From Portibacter marinus (GTDB lineage Bacteria > Bacteroidota > Bacteroidia > Chitinophagales > Saprospiraceae), in the NCBI RefSeq assembly GCF_021533195.1, contig NZ_JAJNKB010000003.1:62001-126000 (forward strand): a DNA stretch of 64,000 nt, written 5' to 3'. Position 1 is the first letter of the stretch; each line of letters opens with the position of its first letter. Shown here in pieces: positions 18,301 through 27,597 of the stretch. The notes beneath the pieces are model-generated. The model ran no database searches. It was given only the letters and a program-made list of their open reading frames with translations, and was not told where the DNA came from. A program made the position numbers and the translations under genes.

Positions 18301-18429
18301 TCAAGGATCCCAATGGGACTGGCCATCATTGGTGGTTTATTATTTTCATTGTTGCTGACCCTTTACATCATTCCTGCGATCTACCTCTTGATCTCAAGGA
18401 AGAAACCTAAACTTAGTGAGCAATTATGA
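15364..18429 (+). CDS. RND-family (HAE1-type) efflux pump
   Basis: 1021 aa inner-membrane proton antiporter of the AcrB class, a trimer in known members. The N-terminal helix, the first porter region (YPGANADVMESQVTEPLEE), and the proton-relay Asp pair in STGLVVDDAIVMLENI (about residue 400) are clear. Two sets of six membrane helices flank the second porter region; GIVTKNGILIVEFANQ and LRPILMTSLATVLGTLPIA near the C-terminus are family signatures. Substrate range unknown. It overlaps both flanking genes by 4 nt. Confidence 0.94.
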   Translation: MNLSSLNIERPVLSSVLSIVVIVFGIIGFSYLGVREYPSVDPPIISVVANYPGANADVMESQVTEPLEESINGISGIRTISSVSADGRSTVTVEFEIDVDLEAAANDVRDRVSRAIRSLPPDIETPIVNKADADATTIMALTIQSNNRSLLDLTDMADKMFKERLQTVQGIANIRIWGSKVYSMRLSLDPNKMSALQIAPNDVRRALQRENVELPTGKIEGYRQELTIRTFGRLESEEDFNNLILGEQGGQIIRLKDVGEAKIEAQNKRTLLRGKDIIPMVGVAITPQPGANYIEIADAIYERVDRIAQELPDDIQVGYAFDNTEQIRAAIDEVQNTIFIAFALVVLVIFIFLRDWRTTIIPVVVMPISLIGSFFILYIMDYSINVLTLLGVVLSTGLVVDDAIVMLENIYQKIEKGIDPIKAAHEGAKEIFFAILATSITLIAVFMPVIFLSGLSGRLFREFGFVVGGAIVISTFVSLTLTPMLASRMLKKKEKRNWFYESTERFFNRMTSGYRKSLAGFIKLKWLSPIIIIGAFIGIYFLSQTIPSELAPKEDKGAFRVIASAPEGTSYELMDEYMLDLLELLDTIPERQAYISVTSPGFGSSTSVNSGFVFFNLVPPDQRERSQTEIVNSIRPHLASKNFARAFAIEPQTIEVTRSLGGLPVQYVIQAPTLEKLKEVIPDFISRAEDNPAFDVVDINLKFTKPELTVSVDRDKARTLGISVQDVAETLQLLFASQRYGYFIKDGKQYEVIGEAARNYRDAPLDLSQARVRSDNGRLIKLTEVINMEETSSPPQLFRYNRYVSATINAGLNEGYTVGMGIEEMDKIADELLDETYSTSLAGSSKELQESSSGLLFAFGLALLLVFLTLAAQFESYIDPIIIMVTVPLAVLGALLTLYFFGQTLNIFSQIGIIVLVGIVTKNGILIVEFANQKLQQSSSKAEAILDASASRLRPILMTSLATVLGTLPIALALGSASTSRIPMGLAIIGGLLFSLLLTLYIIPAIYLLISRKKPKLSEQL

Positions 18430-19742
18430 AAAGTAGATTACTCATTCTGAGCCTTTTTATGTCAATGGTTTTTGCTGGATTTCAAAGTAAGGCACAAAAC
18501 CTCTTAAGTTTGAAAGAAGCGGTAAAAATTGGTCTGGAAGAAAATTTAGACATTGAAATTGCAGATATTCGTGAAGCACAGGCGCAGATTAATACCGGTA
18601 AAGGTGCTGCAGGAATGTTGCCATCTGTGACTGCTCAGGGAGATATTTCTTATAACGTCAGTAATACAAGGCAACAATTTCTGGATGGAAGAGCCAATGC
18701 CATTCCTTTAGGAACAGCTTTTCGTGCCAATGTTGGGGCAAGAATGGATTGGACTGTTTTTGATGGCATGGCCATGTATGTCAGAAGAGATTTGCTTGAT
18801 GACGAATTGGAATTAGCTTCAATAGAGGTTAAGGAGCAGGCGCAAACATTAGGCGCCAATATTTCTGTAACCTATCAGGATCTTGTTCTCCAGGCAGAAC
18901 TGATTGAGATTCTTGAAGAAAATGCCGCCTACCTGGAGGATTTAGTAGAACTATCAGAAGCTAAGCTGGAGATAGGATCAATTTCTAAATTGGAGGTGTT
19001 ACAGGCACAAACAGATCTTAATGAGGTTGAAGGAGCAAGGCAGTTGGCAATGATGAATTATGAACTCTCGGTTGCAGAACTTAACAACAGCTTGAACCGA
19101 GAAGCCTCCAACTATTTTACTGTTGATACTAGCTTTTTAATCCCTGCCAATCCTCCTGATTATGATGTCTGGGTGGAGAAAGCTTTACGATCTAATTTCG
19201 GAATCAAACGAAGTCGCAAATCTCTACAAATGGCTCAAAGAAATATCGAATTGGCCGAAGCACAGATGAAGCCAAGGGTTAATCTAAATGCCGGTTTTGA
19301 TATCGGATACCTTAATTCTACTTTCGGTTTTTTGGTTAGCAATCGATCCGTCGGTCCATTTGTAGGCGCCTCAGTATCATATAACATTTTTGATGGGTAT
19401 AGAGTAAACCGAGAAATAGAACTGGCCAAACTTCAGACACAAATATCAGAATTGTCGATAGATAGATTAAGTCTTGGACTGAAGAATAACCTGTTTATTT
19501 TTTATCAGCGATTTCAATATCATGCTAAGCAAGTAGAAATCGAAGAGGGCAATCTTGAACTGGCTGATGAAAATTTCAGACTAGGTGAAGCCTTGTTTCG
19601 TAATGGTGGTATTTCTCAGTTTGATCTTAGGCAGATACGTATTCAAAAGTTGGCTATTGAGCGTAGACTAATTAGTGCTCGTTATCAAATGGCTGTTGCT
19701 TATATCAGGATGCTTGAACTTTCTGGTGAGCCCTGGTTATAG
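18426..19742 (+). CDS. TolC-family outer-membrane efflux channel
   Basis: 438 aa with signal peptide (LILSLFMSMVFAGFQSKAQ). Repeated OEP alpha-helical stretches (about 30-210 and 240-430), each with the pattern of long amphipathic coiled coils and short beta segments, e.g. GIKRSRKSLQMAQRNIELAEAQ. Third gene of the efflux operon, overlapping the pump by 4 nt. Its stop is only 2 bp from the stop of the convergent lipoprotein gene, leaving no room for a terminator in between. Confidence 0.92.
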   Translation: MKSRLLILSLFMSMVFAGFQSKAQNLLSLKEAVKIGLEENLDIEIADIREAQAQINTGKGAAGMLPSVTAQGDISYNVSNTRQQFLDGRANAIPLGTAFRANVGARMDWTVFDGMAMYVRRDLLDDELELASIEVKEQAQTLGANISVTYQDLVLQAELIEILEENAAYLEDLVELSEAKLEIGSISKLEVLQAQTDLNEVEGARQLAMMNYELSVAELNNSLNREASNYFTVDTSFLIPANPPDYDVWVEKALRSNFGIKRSRKSLQMAQRNIELAEAQMKPRVNLNAGFDIGYLNSTFGFLVSNRSVGPFVGASVSYNIFDGYRVNREIELAKLQTQISELSIDRLSLGLKNNLFIFYQRFQYHAKQVEIEEGNLELADENFRLGEALFRNGGISQFDLRQIRIQKLAIERRLISARYQMAVAYIRMLELSGEPWL

Positions 19743-19744
19743 AG

Positions 19745-20449
19745 TCAGAAACCTTCATGTTTAAAACTAATCTGGCCACAAGGGACTATTCCATTCTCCA
19801 GTTCTGATAAACTCATTTTGTAATATATGCTGTTGCCCTTTAGAAACAGAGCTGCTCTCGGCGTTCCTGATGCCCGATAGGCAAGCGTTGCGATATAAAA
19901 CATGTGCTCCTCTCCAGGATACAACCTCTTGAACATTTTCGTGGATTTATTAAAATTTGAATCCAAATAAGTCTTCAAATCCCTCAAACCATAATTGAAT
20001 TCAGAAAGAAACTCCACGTGCAAGCTATCTTCAGGCAAAAACAATTTCAAGAAAGAATCATTATCCCGAAAAATGGCAAAGGAATCAGAAGGAAAGGACA
20101 TGTCAATTTCCAGAATTTGATGGCCTTCGTTGACTACTCTGGTCCAAAATACAGCGAAAGCAAAGCTTCTGCCTTTCGAATCATCATACTGCGATCCATC
20201 AGGTGCAATGACTCCGCCTTTCGGAAGGCTATTCTGGATCATTAATTTCTGGCCTTCTGCAAAAGTGTACACACTGTCTGTATAGAGAAACCGGCCTAAT
20301 TCGGAAATTGAAGACGATGTGGTATTTTTCTTCGCCTGAAAGGGAAAAGTCTCCAATTCTTTTCCACCGTCTGCATCACGGCTACCTCTAAATTGTTGAC
20401 ATGAACCTAGGCACAAAAGTAAGATTAACAGTATATGCAATAGTCTCAT
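19745..20449 (-). CDS. Unknown lipoprotein
   Basis: 234 aa with a lipobox LGSC (Cys at about residue 17), so likely membrane-anchored in the periplasm. No domain recognised. The middle has alternating hydrophobic and charged segments (beta-rich look), and GEEHMFYIATLAYRASG near residue 180 is the most distinctive stretch. It is monocistronic and convergent with the tolC-type gene. Confidence 0.65.
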   Translation of the reverse strand: MRLLHILLILLLCLGSCQQFRGSRDADGGKELETFPFQAKKNTTSSSISELGRFLYTDSVYTFAEGQKLMIQNSLPKGGVIAPDGSQYDDSKGRSFAFAVFWTRVVNEGHQILEIDMSFPSDSFAIFRDNDSFLKLFLPEDSLHVEFLSEFNYGLRDLKTYLDSNFNKSTKMFKRLYPGEEHMFYIATLAYRASGTPRAALFLKGNSIYYKMSLSELENGIVPCGQISFKHEGF

Positions 20450-20867
20450 GAGAGGTATTGATTGAAATTACAAGTATTGAGCAGCGTAAATGAAAGTCAA
20501 TTGCATTTTGATAGATACCAAAAAAATAGTCCGAACTTGCAAGCAAGTCCGGACTTTTCGACTAAGGTCTCAAAATAAGAAAACTACTTCTTCGGGCACA
20601 TATTAGGATTATTTCGTATACAACTGATAACCATTAATCCAGAAATCGTGCCACTTATATTTTTTGATATTTTATCTTCTGTTCGCAACGAGGATAGAAC
20701 GTCTCCTTTCGCTCAATTGTTTCCCAAATATATAATAAAACAGTAATATCTTACATATAAATATATTAAAAAATTAAATATTTATAGTCAACATTCATAG
20801 ATGTAAACGCACTCATTGACAATAAGTTTCTTAAATATTAAAAAAAATTATGATGTGATAGATATTT
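20450..20867. other. 418-bp gap between the lipoprotein gene and rnr
   Basis: Contains the terminator above and, 170 nt upstream of it on the minus strand, a perfect -7 box TATATTTG (20725-20732). Together they bracket about 195 nt with no convincing ORF. The part next to rnr (20740-20867) is extremely AT-rich. See findings for the small-RNA possibility. Confidence 0.45.
20520..20555 (-). terminator. Strong intrinsic terminator, leftward
   Basis: AGTCCGAACTTGC (20528-20540) and GCAAGTCCGGACT (20543-20555) form a 13-bp stem with one mismatch and a 2-nt central spacer (loop closing by fraying). On the minus strand it is followed by seven T (20526-20520). It serves rnr or a separate short transcript; TTTT on the other side could also work rightward. 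Confidence 0.75.
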
Positions 20868-23045
20868 CTATTCTTCCACCACTTCAAAATTCAATTGTCT
20901 TGCGTGTAAATCTGCTTCTAGCAATCTTACCTTCAATTCCTGCCCCATTTTCAACTCACGATTAGATCGGTTTCCCACTGCTTTCAACTTACTGTCTGCC
21001 AATTCAAAACTTTCATTGAAATCACTAAACAAGATAAGCCCTTCTGCCTTCGATTCTTTCAGCTGAACGAAAATTCCCTTATCAATCATACCAGATATGT
21101 TTGCGTCAAAAACCTGACCTTCTTTACCTTGCATGAACTCAACAGATTTGTATTTTATGCTTTCTCTTTCAGCAGTCATGGCTTTCCTTTCCTGTGCAGA
21201 AATATGGACCGCCTGTTCTTCCATTGATTGTTTGTTCCAACGTTTAGGTTCCTTTCCTAAATTGGCATACAAAACCCGATGCACCATGACATCAGCGTAC
21301 CTCCTAATGGGACTGGTAAAATGGGCGTAGAAGTCAAAGCCTAAACCATAATGTCCAATATTATCAGTGGTATAAATGGCTTTTGCCATCGTTCTGATCG
21401 CCAGTGGTTCCAACATTTTCAAAAGCTCATTTTCCTCAGCTGCTTTTCCCAAACTATTATAAGAATCAATAATCTGCTGAGGTGTGTCAATTTTCATTGT
21501 AAAACCCAATTCCTTAGCAAACAGCGCAAAATCTTTCACTTTGTCGGGATCCGGTTCATCATGCACCCTGTATACAAAGGGTATTTCAACGCCTCCACTT
21601 TTCTTATCTATAAATATGGCTACTCCCTTATTGGCCAACAGCATAAAATCCTCTACTAACATGTGTGCCTCCTTTCTTTCCTTTACGAAGACTTCTATTG
21701 GCTTTCCATTTTCATCCAACTTGAATTTCACTTCATCCGACTCAAAAGAAATGGCTCCATTAGCAAATTTCTCCTTACGCAATTTCAGGGCGATTTTATT
21801 TAAGAGCAAGACTTCATCTGCAAAATCGCCTTTTCCGGTTTCAATGATTTCCTGAGCCTCTTCATAGGTAAACCTTCGATTTGAATGAATCAGCGTTTTT
21901 CCAAACCACTCATCGATCACTCTGTAATTTTTGTCAAAAGTAAACACCGCGGAGAAGGTAAACTTGTCCTCATTAGGCCTCAGTGAGCAAAGCTCATTAG
22001 ATATGCGTTCAGGAAGCATAGGAGCAACCCGATCTACCAAATAGACGGAAGTAGATCTTTTAAAAGCCTCTTTATCCAACTCGGTTCCCTGCTTCACAAA
22101 GTGGGTTACATCAGCAATGTGGATTCCCACTTCAATATTACCATTATCCAATAATCTGACGGATAGCGCATCGTCAAAATCTTTTGCAGTATCAGGATCA
22201 ATCGTGATGGTGGTTACTTTTCTAAAATCTTTTCGCTCTTCTACATCACTTTTTGTAATCTCACCATCCAGGGCTTCCGCTTCAGCTATCACTTCTTCCG
22301 GAAATGTAATATTAAATCCGTTATTGATTAAAATCGCATTCATTTCCACATCATTGGAATCAGCTTTACCCAAATTGGTTTCAACCTTACCTGTCAAAAA
22401 CTGATCTTGTCCAGGCTTACCCCAGTCAGTAATCTTGGCAATGGCTTTATCACCATCATCGGCACCATTCAGATGCCTGAAAGGTATACGGATATCTATA
22501 TTGTTGTAAAAATTATCTACCATCAATAATGCCTGGTTCTTCAAAATTCTTACCGTGCCCAGAAAATGGGTAGCAGACCGATCGATTACCTTGATGACCG
22601 TTCCTTCCGGTTTTCTTCTACCTTTGGGAGTCCATGAATTGATTAAAACTTTATCTCCATTCATCGCACCATTTAAATTCCTGGGAGAAACATAAATATC
22701 CTGCGCCTTTCCTTCCACCATAATATAGGCAGCACCGGATTTTGTCATGTCTACGATTCCTGACAGCTGTATATCTCCTTTTCTGGTTTTACCGCTTTTT
22801 TGCGAAAAGCCATTGTCGCTGCCGATTTTGTATTTATTTTCCTTGACTTTAATGAGTTGACCTTGGTTAGAAAGTTCATTCATCGTCATCGTAACAGAAT
22901 CAATATGGTTCTTTATTTTAAGTGTTTTTACGACTTGTTTCGGAGTGAAATGGCTTTCGGGATCAGATGAAAGTGTCTTTAATATATAATTCTTAAGTTG
23001 TCGTCTCTTTAGCTTTTGGCCTTTAATTCTTTTTTTCTTAACCAT
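20868..23045 (-). CDS. rnr: Ribonuclease R (3'-5' exoribonuclease)
   Basis: 725 aa RNase II-family enzyme degrading structured RNA. Order: N-terminal winged-helix-like and basic region (about 1-75), cold-shock domains (about 85-230), RNB catalytic domain with TITIDPDTAKDFDDALS (Asp cluster, about 280) and a C-terminal S1 domain (about 640-722). It is shorter than E. coli RNase R mainly at the tails, which is usual in Bacteroidota. The basic MVKKKRIKGQKLKRRQ start is the only reasonable one. Confidence 0.93.
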   Translation of the reverse strand: MVKKKRIKGQKLKRRQLKNYILKTLSSDPESHFTPKQVVKTLKIKNHIDSVTMTMNELSNQGQLIKVKENKYKIGSDNGFSQKSGKTRKGDIQLSGIVDMTKSGAAYIMVEGKAQDIYVSPRNLNGAMNGDKVLINSWTPKGRRKPEGTVIKVIDRSATHFLGTVRILKNQALLMVDNFYNNIDIRIPFRHLNGADDGDKAIAKITDWGKPGQDQFLTGKVETNLGKADSNDVEMNAILINNGFNITFPEEVIAEAEALDGEITKSDVEERKDFRKVTTITIDPDTAKDFDDALSVRLLDNGNIEVGIHIADVTHFVKQGTELDKEAFKRSTSVYLVDRVAPMLPERISNELCSLRPNEDKFTFSAVFTFDKNYRVIDEWFGKTLIHSNRRFTYEEAQEIIETGKGDFADEVLLLNKIALKLRKEKFANGAISFESDEVKFKLDENGKPIEVFVKERKEAHMLVEDFMLLANKGVAIFIDKKSGGVEIPFVYRVHDEPDPDKVKDFALFAKELGFTMKIDTPQQIIDSYNSLGKAAEENELLKMLEPLAIRTMAKAIYTTDNIGHYGLGFDFYAHFTSPIRRYADVMVHRVLYANLGKEPKRWNKQSMEEQAVHISAQERKAMTAERESIKYKSVEFMQGKEGQVFDANISGMIDKGIFVQLKESKAEGLILFSDFNESFELADSKLKAVGNRSNRELKMGQELKVRLLEADLHARQLNFEVVEE

Positions 23046-23257
23046 TTATATTTTTGGTTTATTTGTTTATATCAATATTATGAGTGTAACAGTCCCCAGT
23101 AACCGAGGGATGATAGGTCATGTGTTTACAAGCATCTCATCAGCTTCTAGACTGAAAGTTGACCTGCACCTTATACCCCACTTATCGTTCACTATATCTA
23201 ATAAAGTAATTCGAAATAGAAAGACATTGTTCAATATCGTGGATGAAGGAACACTTA

Positions 23258-23773
23258 CTATTCGAACTCATTCTCATTCAATGAAAAAATAACATCTCCC
23301 GTAGGCAGAATTTCCATAGAAAAGGATTTTGAATCTTCGGGGTTGTAATCGGGATTCCGAACATCGTCTTCACCGCTTACAATATGTATGATCCAGTCCT
23401 GGTCTATACTCGCCACTGTTTTAATGACTGTATTTCCATTGGTGATGGTTCCGCCCAAGACTTTTCCTGTTATAAATTCACCCTTCTTGTCAAAAGTCAC
23501 CAAGTGGAACTCATAATTTAAAAGCTGGGCTTTCCAATATACCACTGCATCGAAATTCTCTGTATCCGGAATCTGAAAACAAGGAACATATTCCGTGAAT
23601 TCATCAGGTTCTGTCAAGTCATGTTTCATGATGTATTCCCTGACAAATGGCATAGGCAAGGGTTTATTTTCCTTGCTAAAAACCACTAGAGTCTCATCGG
23701 TCAAATTAATCGGAAGTTCAACTGGAGGAAAAAAGTCAAGAAACTGACTAAAGCTTGGTCTGTTTTTACTCAT
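23258..23773 (-). CDS. Conserved-looking soluble protein of unknown function
   Basis: 171 aa, no signal peptide, acidic. No motif recognised; the region IHIVSGEDDVRNPDYNPEDS and a beta-rich C-terminus (SFSMEILPTGDVIFSLNE) are distinctive. It lies upstream of rnr in the same direction, 212 bp away, and divergent from sdhC. Codon usage resembles its neighbours. Confidence 0.65.
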   Translation of the reverse strand: MSKNRPSFSQFLDFFPPVELPINLTDETLVVFSKENKPLPMPFVREYIMKHDLTEPDEFTEYVPCFQIPDTENFDAVVYWKAQLLNYEFHLVTFDKKGEFITGKVLGGTITNGNTVIKTVASIDQDWIIHIVSGEDDVRNPDYNPEDSKSFSMEILPTGDVIFSLNENEFE

Positions 23774-23872
23774 GTACGACGCAAAGGTATGGTTTTTTTT
23801 GATTTCAAATTAGAACTGTTCTAAATAAATTCTTTAGTTTGCTCATGAAAAACAAAATCGCACCTTAAAAAT

Positions 23873-23880
23873 TACATTTG
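23873..23880 (+). promoter_or_regulatory. -7 box of sdhCAB promoter
   Basis: TACATTTG matches TAnnTTTG exactly, 21 nt before the sdhC ATG. No TTG at the canonical 19-nt spacing. Confidence 0.5.
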
Positions 23881-23901
23881 TACCGACTTTAATAAACAAT
23901 A

Positions 23902-24597
23902 ATGAACTGGATCGTAAATTTTTTGACCTCAAGTATAGGAAGAAAGCTCATCATGAGCCTTACTGGCTTGTTCTTGATTTTGTTCTTGGTAGTCCATTTG
24001 GCTGGAAACTTACAACTGCTGACCAATGATGGTGGAGAGGCATTCAACACCTATGCTTACTTTATGACGCACAACCCATTGATTAAATTTATTTCCTATG
24101 GAAATTATTTTTTCATTATCCTTCATGCGGTTATAGGCATACTGTTATATTTTAAAAATAGAAAAGCTAAGGGAAGCAGTTATGCCGTTTCAGGTAGTTC
24201 AGATGAGACCTCATGGTCATCCAAAAATATGGCTTTGTTAGGTACCCTGATCCTGGCTTTTATATTTATCCATATGGGTGACTTTTGGTTTAAAATGAAG
24301 TTCGGAAACATGCCTGATGTCATGTCGGCTTCTTTAGGTGTTCCTGTAAAAGACCTTTTCACAAGGGTGTCTACTGCCTTTGACAATCCCGTTTTAGTGA
24401 TCATCTACCTTATTGGACAGGTGGTCTTAGCCTTTCACTTGTGGCATGGCTTTGCGTCAGCTTTTCAGACACTGGGCCTCAATCATCCGAAGTACACTCC
24501 TATTATTCAGGGAGTAGGAAAGATTATTGCCATACTAATACCTCTTGGTTTCGCATTGATCCCAACACTTCATTATTTGGATATTTATTTGTTTTAA
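23902..24597 (+). CDS. sdhC: Succinate dehydrogenase/fumarate reductase cytochrome b subunit (class B)
   Basis: 231 aa membrane anchor with five predicted helices, the single-subunit two-haem type found with Bacteroidota SDH. Haem-ligand candidates are in VVHLAGNLQL (about 31), IILHAVIGI (about 74), FIHMGDF and FHLWHGFASAFQTLG. It passes electrons between quinone and the iron-sulphur subunit. sdhA begins 18 bp after its stop. Confidence 0.92.
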   Translation: MNWIVNFLTSSIGRKLIMSLTGLFLILFLVVHLAGNLQLLTNDGGEAFNTYAYFMTHNPLIKFISYGNYFFIILHAVIGILLYFKNRKAKGSSYAVSGSSDETSWSSKNMALLGTLILAFIFIHMGDFWFKMKFGNMPDVMSASLGVPVKDLFTRVSTAFDNPVLVIIYLIGQVVLAFHLWHGFASAFQTLGLNHPKYTPIIQGVGKIIAILIPLGFALIPTLHYLDIYLF

Positions 24598-24615
24598 TCG
24601 ACTAGAAAAGAAATT

Positions 24616-26610
24616 ATGGAACTTAAGAATAATGTACCTGAAGGCCCCCTGGCCGAAAAGTGGACAAATTACAAGTCGACAATGAATCTGGTGGCTCCGA
24701 ATAATAAGAGAAGAATAGAAATCATCGTAGTAGGGACTGGGTTAGCAGGAGCTTCAGCTGCAGCAACTCTTGGAGAATTAGGCTATAAAGTGAAAGCGTT
24801 TACTTTTCACGATAGTCCGAGAAGGGCACACAGTATCGCGGCCCAAGGTGGAATCAACGCAGCTAAAAACTATCAGAATGACGGAGATTCCGTTTATCGA
24901 CTTTTTTACGACACCATAAAAGGAGGAGATTATAGATCTCGTGAAGCTAATGTTCACAGATTAGCTGAAGTGAGTCGAAATATCATTGATCAATGTGTGG
25001 CGCAAGGTGTTCCGTTTGCAAGGGAGTATGGTGGACTTTTGGCCAATAGGTCATTTGGTGGCGTCCAGGTATCCAGAACATTCTATGCAAGAGGACAGAC
25101 TGGCCAACAATTATTATTAGGTGCTTATCAGGCGCTTTCAAGGCAGATTTCTCTAGGAAATGTCCAAATGTACAATCGGCACGAGATGCTTGATTTGGTT
25201 AAAATTGATGGTAAGGCCAGAGGAATCATTACCAGGAATTCCCTGAATGGTAAAATAGAAAGACATGCAGCTCACTGTGTAGTTATAGCAACCGGTGGAT
25301 ATGGAAATGTATTTTACCTATCCACCAATGCCATGCAATGCAATGTGACAGCTGCCTGGAGATCGGTTAGAAGAGGAGCCTTGATGGCCAATCCTTGTTT
25401 TACACAGATTCACCCCACATGCATCCCGGTTTCAGGAGAGTATCAATCCAAACTGACATTGATGTCAGAATCATTGAGAAATGACGGACGGGTATGGGTG
25501 CCCAAGAAAAAAGAAGATGTAGATGCGATAAGAGAGGGAAAGAAAACTGGAAATGATATTCCTGAAGAAGATCGCGACTACTATCTGGAGCGAAGATATC
25601 CAGCTTTCGGAAACCTGGTTCCTAGAGATGTGGCATCAAGGGCAGCGAAAACAGTGTGTGATCAGGGCTTTGGAGTGAATAAAACGGGACTGGCTGTTTA
25701 TCTGGATTTCAGTTCAGCCATCGAAAGGTATGGAAAAACAGAGGCTCACTCTAAAGGACTTAAAAATGCTTCAGATGAAAAAATAAGAGAGTTGGGCAGG
25801 GGTGTTATTAGGGCTAAATATGGCAACCTGTTCCAAATGTATGAGAAAATTACGGGAGAAAATCCTTATGTGTTGCCCATGAAGATTTATCCAGCCATAC
25901 ATTATACGATGGGAGGCATATGGGTAGATTATAATCTGGAAACAAACGTCCCAGGACTTTTTGCTTTGGGTGAGTGTAATTTTTCAGACCATGGAGCAAA
26001 CAGGCTTGGAGCTTCTGCACTTATGCAGGGCCTGGCTGATGGTTACTTCGTAATTCCGTATACAATTGGCCAATTTTTAAGTAAAGAAATTCGTACACCG
26101 GAAATCAGTGAATCAGAACAAGCTTTCATTGAGGCAGAAAAAGATACTCGAGATCGAATTCAAAAATTATTGACCATTAATGGTTCTCAGTCTGTGGAAT
26201 CTTTCCACCGAAGATTGGGTAAAATTACTTGGGAGTATTGTGGCATGTCTAGAAATGCTGAAGGTCTGACCAAGGCAAGACAAATGATTCGCGAATTAAG
26301 AGAGGAATTCTGGAACGATGTTTTTGTTCCCGGCACAAATGAAGAATATAACCCAGAGTTAGAAAAAGCGCTTCGCGTTGCTGATTTCCTGGAAATGGGA
26401 GAAGTGATGATCTTGGATGCCTTAGACAGGAATGAATCTTGTGGTGGTCATTTCAGAGAGGAGTATCAAACTGAAGACGGAGAAGCGCTAAGAAGAGACG
26501 ATGAGTATACTTATGCAGCAGCATGGTCATGGAACAATGGAAACCCTCAAGTTTTCAAAGAACCATTAGAGTTTGAAAATGTTGAATTGAAAACAAGAAG
26601 CTATAAGTAG
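24616..26610 (+). CDS. sdhA: Succinate dehydrogenase/fumarate reductase flavoprotein subunit
   Basis: 664 aa. The FAD-binding [19 protein letters not shown] is at about residue 37, and the covalent-flavin His is in [18 protein letters not shown] (about 74). The active-site region has HPTCIP and [11 protein letters not shown], and [11 protein letters not shown] lies near 435. Length fits the longer class-B flavoprotein. 93 bp separate it from sdhB, with a small hairpin CCCTG-GTGTG-CAGGG (26671-26685) in between. Confidence 0.95.
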   Translation: MELKNNVPEGPLAEKWTNYKSTMNLVAPNNKRRIEIIVVGTGLAGASAAATLGELGYKVKAFTFHDSPRRAHSIAAQGGINAAKNYQNDGDSVYRLFYDTIKGGDYRSREANVHRLAEVSRNIIDQCVAQGVPFAREYGGLLANRSFGGVQVSRTFYARGQTGQQLLLGAYQALSRQISLGNVQMYNRHEMLDLVKIDGKARGIITRNSLNGKIERHAAHCVVIATGGYGNVFYLSTNAMQCNVTAAWRSVRRGALMANPCFTQIHPTCIPVSGEYQSKLTLMSESLRNDGRVWVPKKKEDVDAIREGKKTGNDIPEEDRDYYLERRYPAFGNLVPRDVASRAAKTVCDQGFGVNKTGLAVYLDFSSAIERYGKTEAHSKGLKNASDEKIRELGRGVIRAKYGNLFQMYEKITGENPYVLPMKIYPAIHYTMGGIWVDYNLETNVPGLFALGECNFSDHGANRLGASALMQGLADGYFVIPYTIGQFLSKEIRTPEISESEQAFIEAEKDTRDRIQKLLTINGSQSVESFHRRLGKITWEYCGMSRNAEGLTKARQMIRELREEFWNDVFVPGTNEEYNPELEKALRVADFLEMGEVMILDALDRNESCGGHFREEYQTEDGEALRRDDEYTYAAAWSWNNGNPQVFKEPLEFENVELKTRSYK

Positions 26611-26703
26611 TGGGAATATAGGTGCTTGTAAAATAAACTGCGTTATCGAGCATCAATAATAAAATAAATACCCTGGTGTGCAGGGACGAAAAAAATAATA
26701 CAA

Positions 26704-27447
26704 ATGCAACTGACACTAAAAGTCTGGAGACAAAAAGATAGCAAGGCGAAAGGTCAATTGGAGACCTACAAAGTTGAGGCAGATGAACACATGTCATTTT
26801 TAGAGATGCTGGATGTTCTTAATGAAGATCTCATCTCTCAAAAGAAAGAGCCTATTTCTTTTGCACATGATTGTAGAGAAGGAATCTGTGGCACTTGTAG
26901 TCTGGTCATTAACGGCAGACCACATGGTCCTCAGCAAGGTACGACTGTATGTCAACTTCACATGCGTTCTTACAAGGATGGAGATACTATAGTGGTTGAA
27001 CCTTGGAGGTCGGCAGTGTTTCCTGTGGTTAAAGATCTTGTGACTGACCGTTCTGCATTTGATCGAATTATTCAGGCAGGAGGATTCATCTCGGTAAACA
27101 CAGGACAAGCACAAGACGCGAATGCCATTCCTGTGGATAAAGAAGATGCACTGGAAGCCTTTGATGCGGCCACTTGTATAGGTTGTGGAGCCTGTGTAGC
27201 TGCCTGTCCGAACGGATCTGCTATGCTCTTTACAGCGGCTAAAGTGTCACACCTGGCGCTTCTACCACAGGGACAGGTAGAGCACAAAAAGAGAACAAAA
27301 GCAATGGTTGCCCAAATGGATAAAGAAGGTTTTGGCATGTGCTCTAATATTGGAGCATGCGAAGCCGAATGTCCTAAAGAAATTTCACTTGAAAATATAG
27401 CGCGGATGAACAGAAGTTATATTGGTGCCGTTTTTACCACTGATTAA
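26704..27447 (+). CDS. sdhB: Succinate dehydrogenase/fumarate reductase iron-sulphur subunit
   Basis: 247 aa. The [2Fe-2S] ligands are in [20 protein letters not shown] (about residues 58-77) plus a later Cys in TTVCQLHM. The [4Fe-4S] ligands are in [13 protein letters not shown] (about 158), and the [3Fe-4S]/[4Fe-4S] ligands in [16 protein letters not shown] (about 216). Transfers electrons from SdhA FAD to SdhC haem/quinone. Last gene of the operon. Confidence 0.95.
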   Translation: MQLTLKVWRQKDSKAKGQLETYKVEADEHMSFLEMLDVLNEDLISQKKEPISFAHDCREGICGTCSLVINGRPHGPQQGTTVCQLHMRSYKDGDTIVVEPWRSAVFPVVKDLVTDRSAFDRIIQAGGFISVNTGQAQDANAIPVDKEDALEAFDAATCIGCGACVAACPNGSAMLFTAAKVSHLALLPQGQVEHKKRTKAMVAQMDKEGFGMCSNIGACEAECPKEISLENIARMNRSYIGAVFTTD

Positions 27448-27597
27448 ATCATTAACAGAAATGTTGATCGTTAGAATCTCCCAGGGTGCGCTGCTAAAAG
27501 CTATCGATTAGCCATTAGGATCTATCAGAGCAACTATTCTTTGCCTTGACATACGCTACGATGTATCAGAAAGGCAACATTGACTTTAATTACAAAA

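Noticed and set aside
20600-20720. Open frame on the minus strand ending in NNPNMCPKK
   Set aside because: Its first ATG gives only 16 codons, with no promoter-to-start logic; treated as part of the possible small RNA.
23080-23292. 70-codon plus-strand ORF between rnr and the 171-aa gene
   Set aside because: It overlaps the 3' end of the 171-aa gene on the opposite strand, has no recognisable features and covers the rnr promoter region; it looks like a chance open frame.
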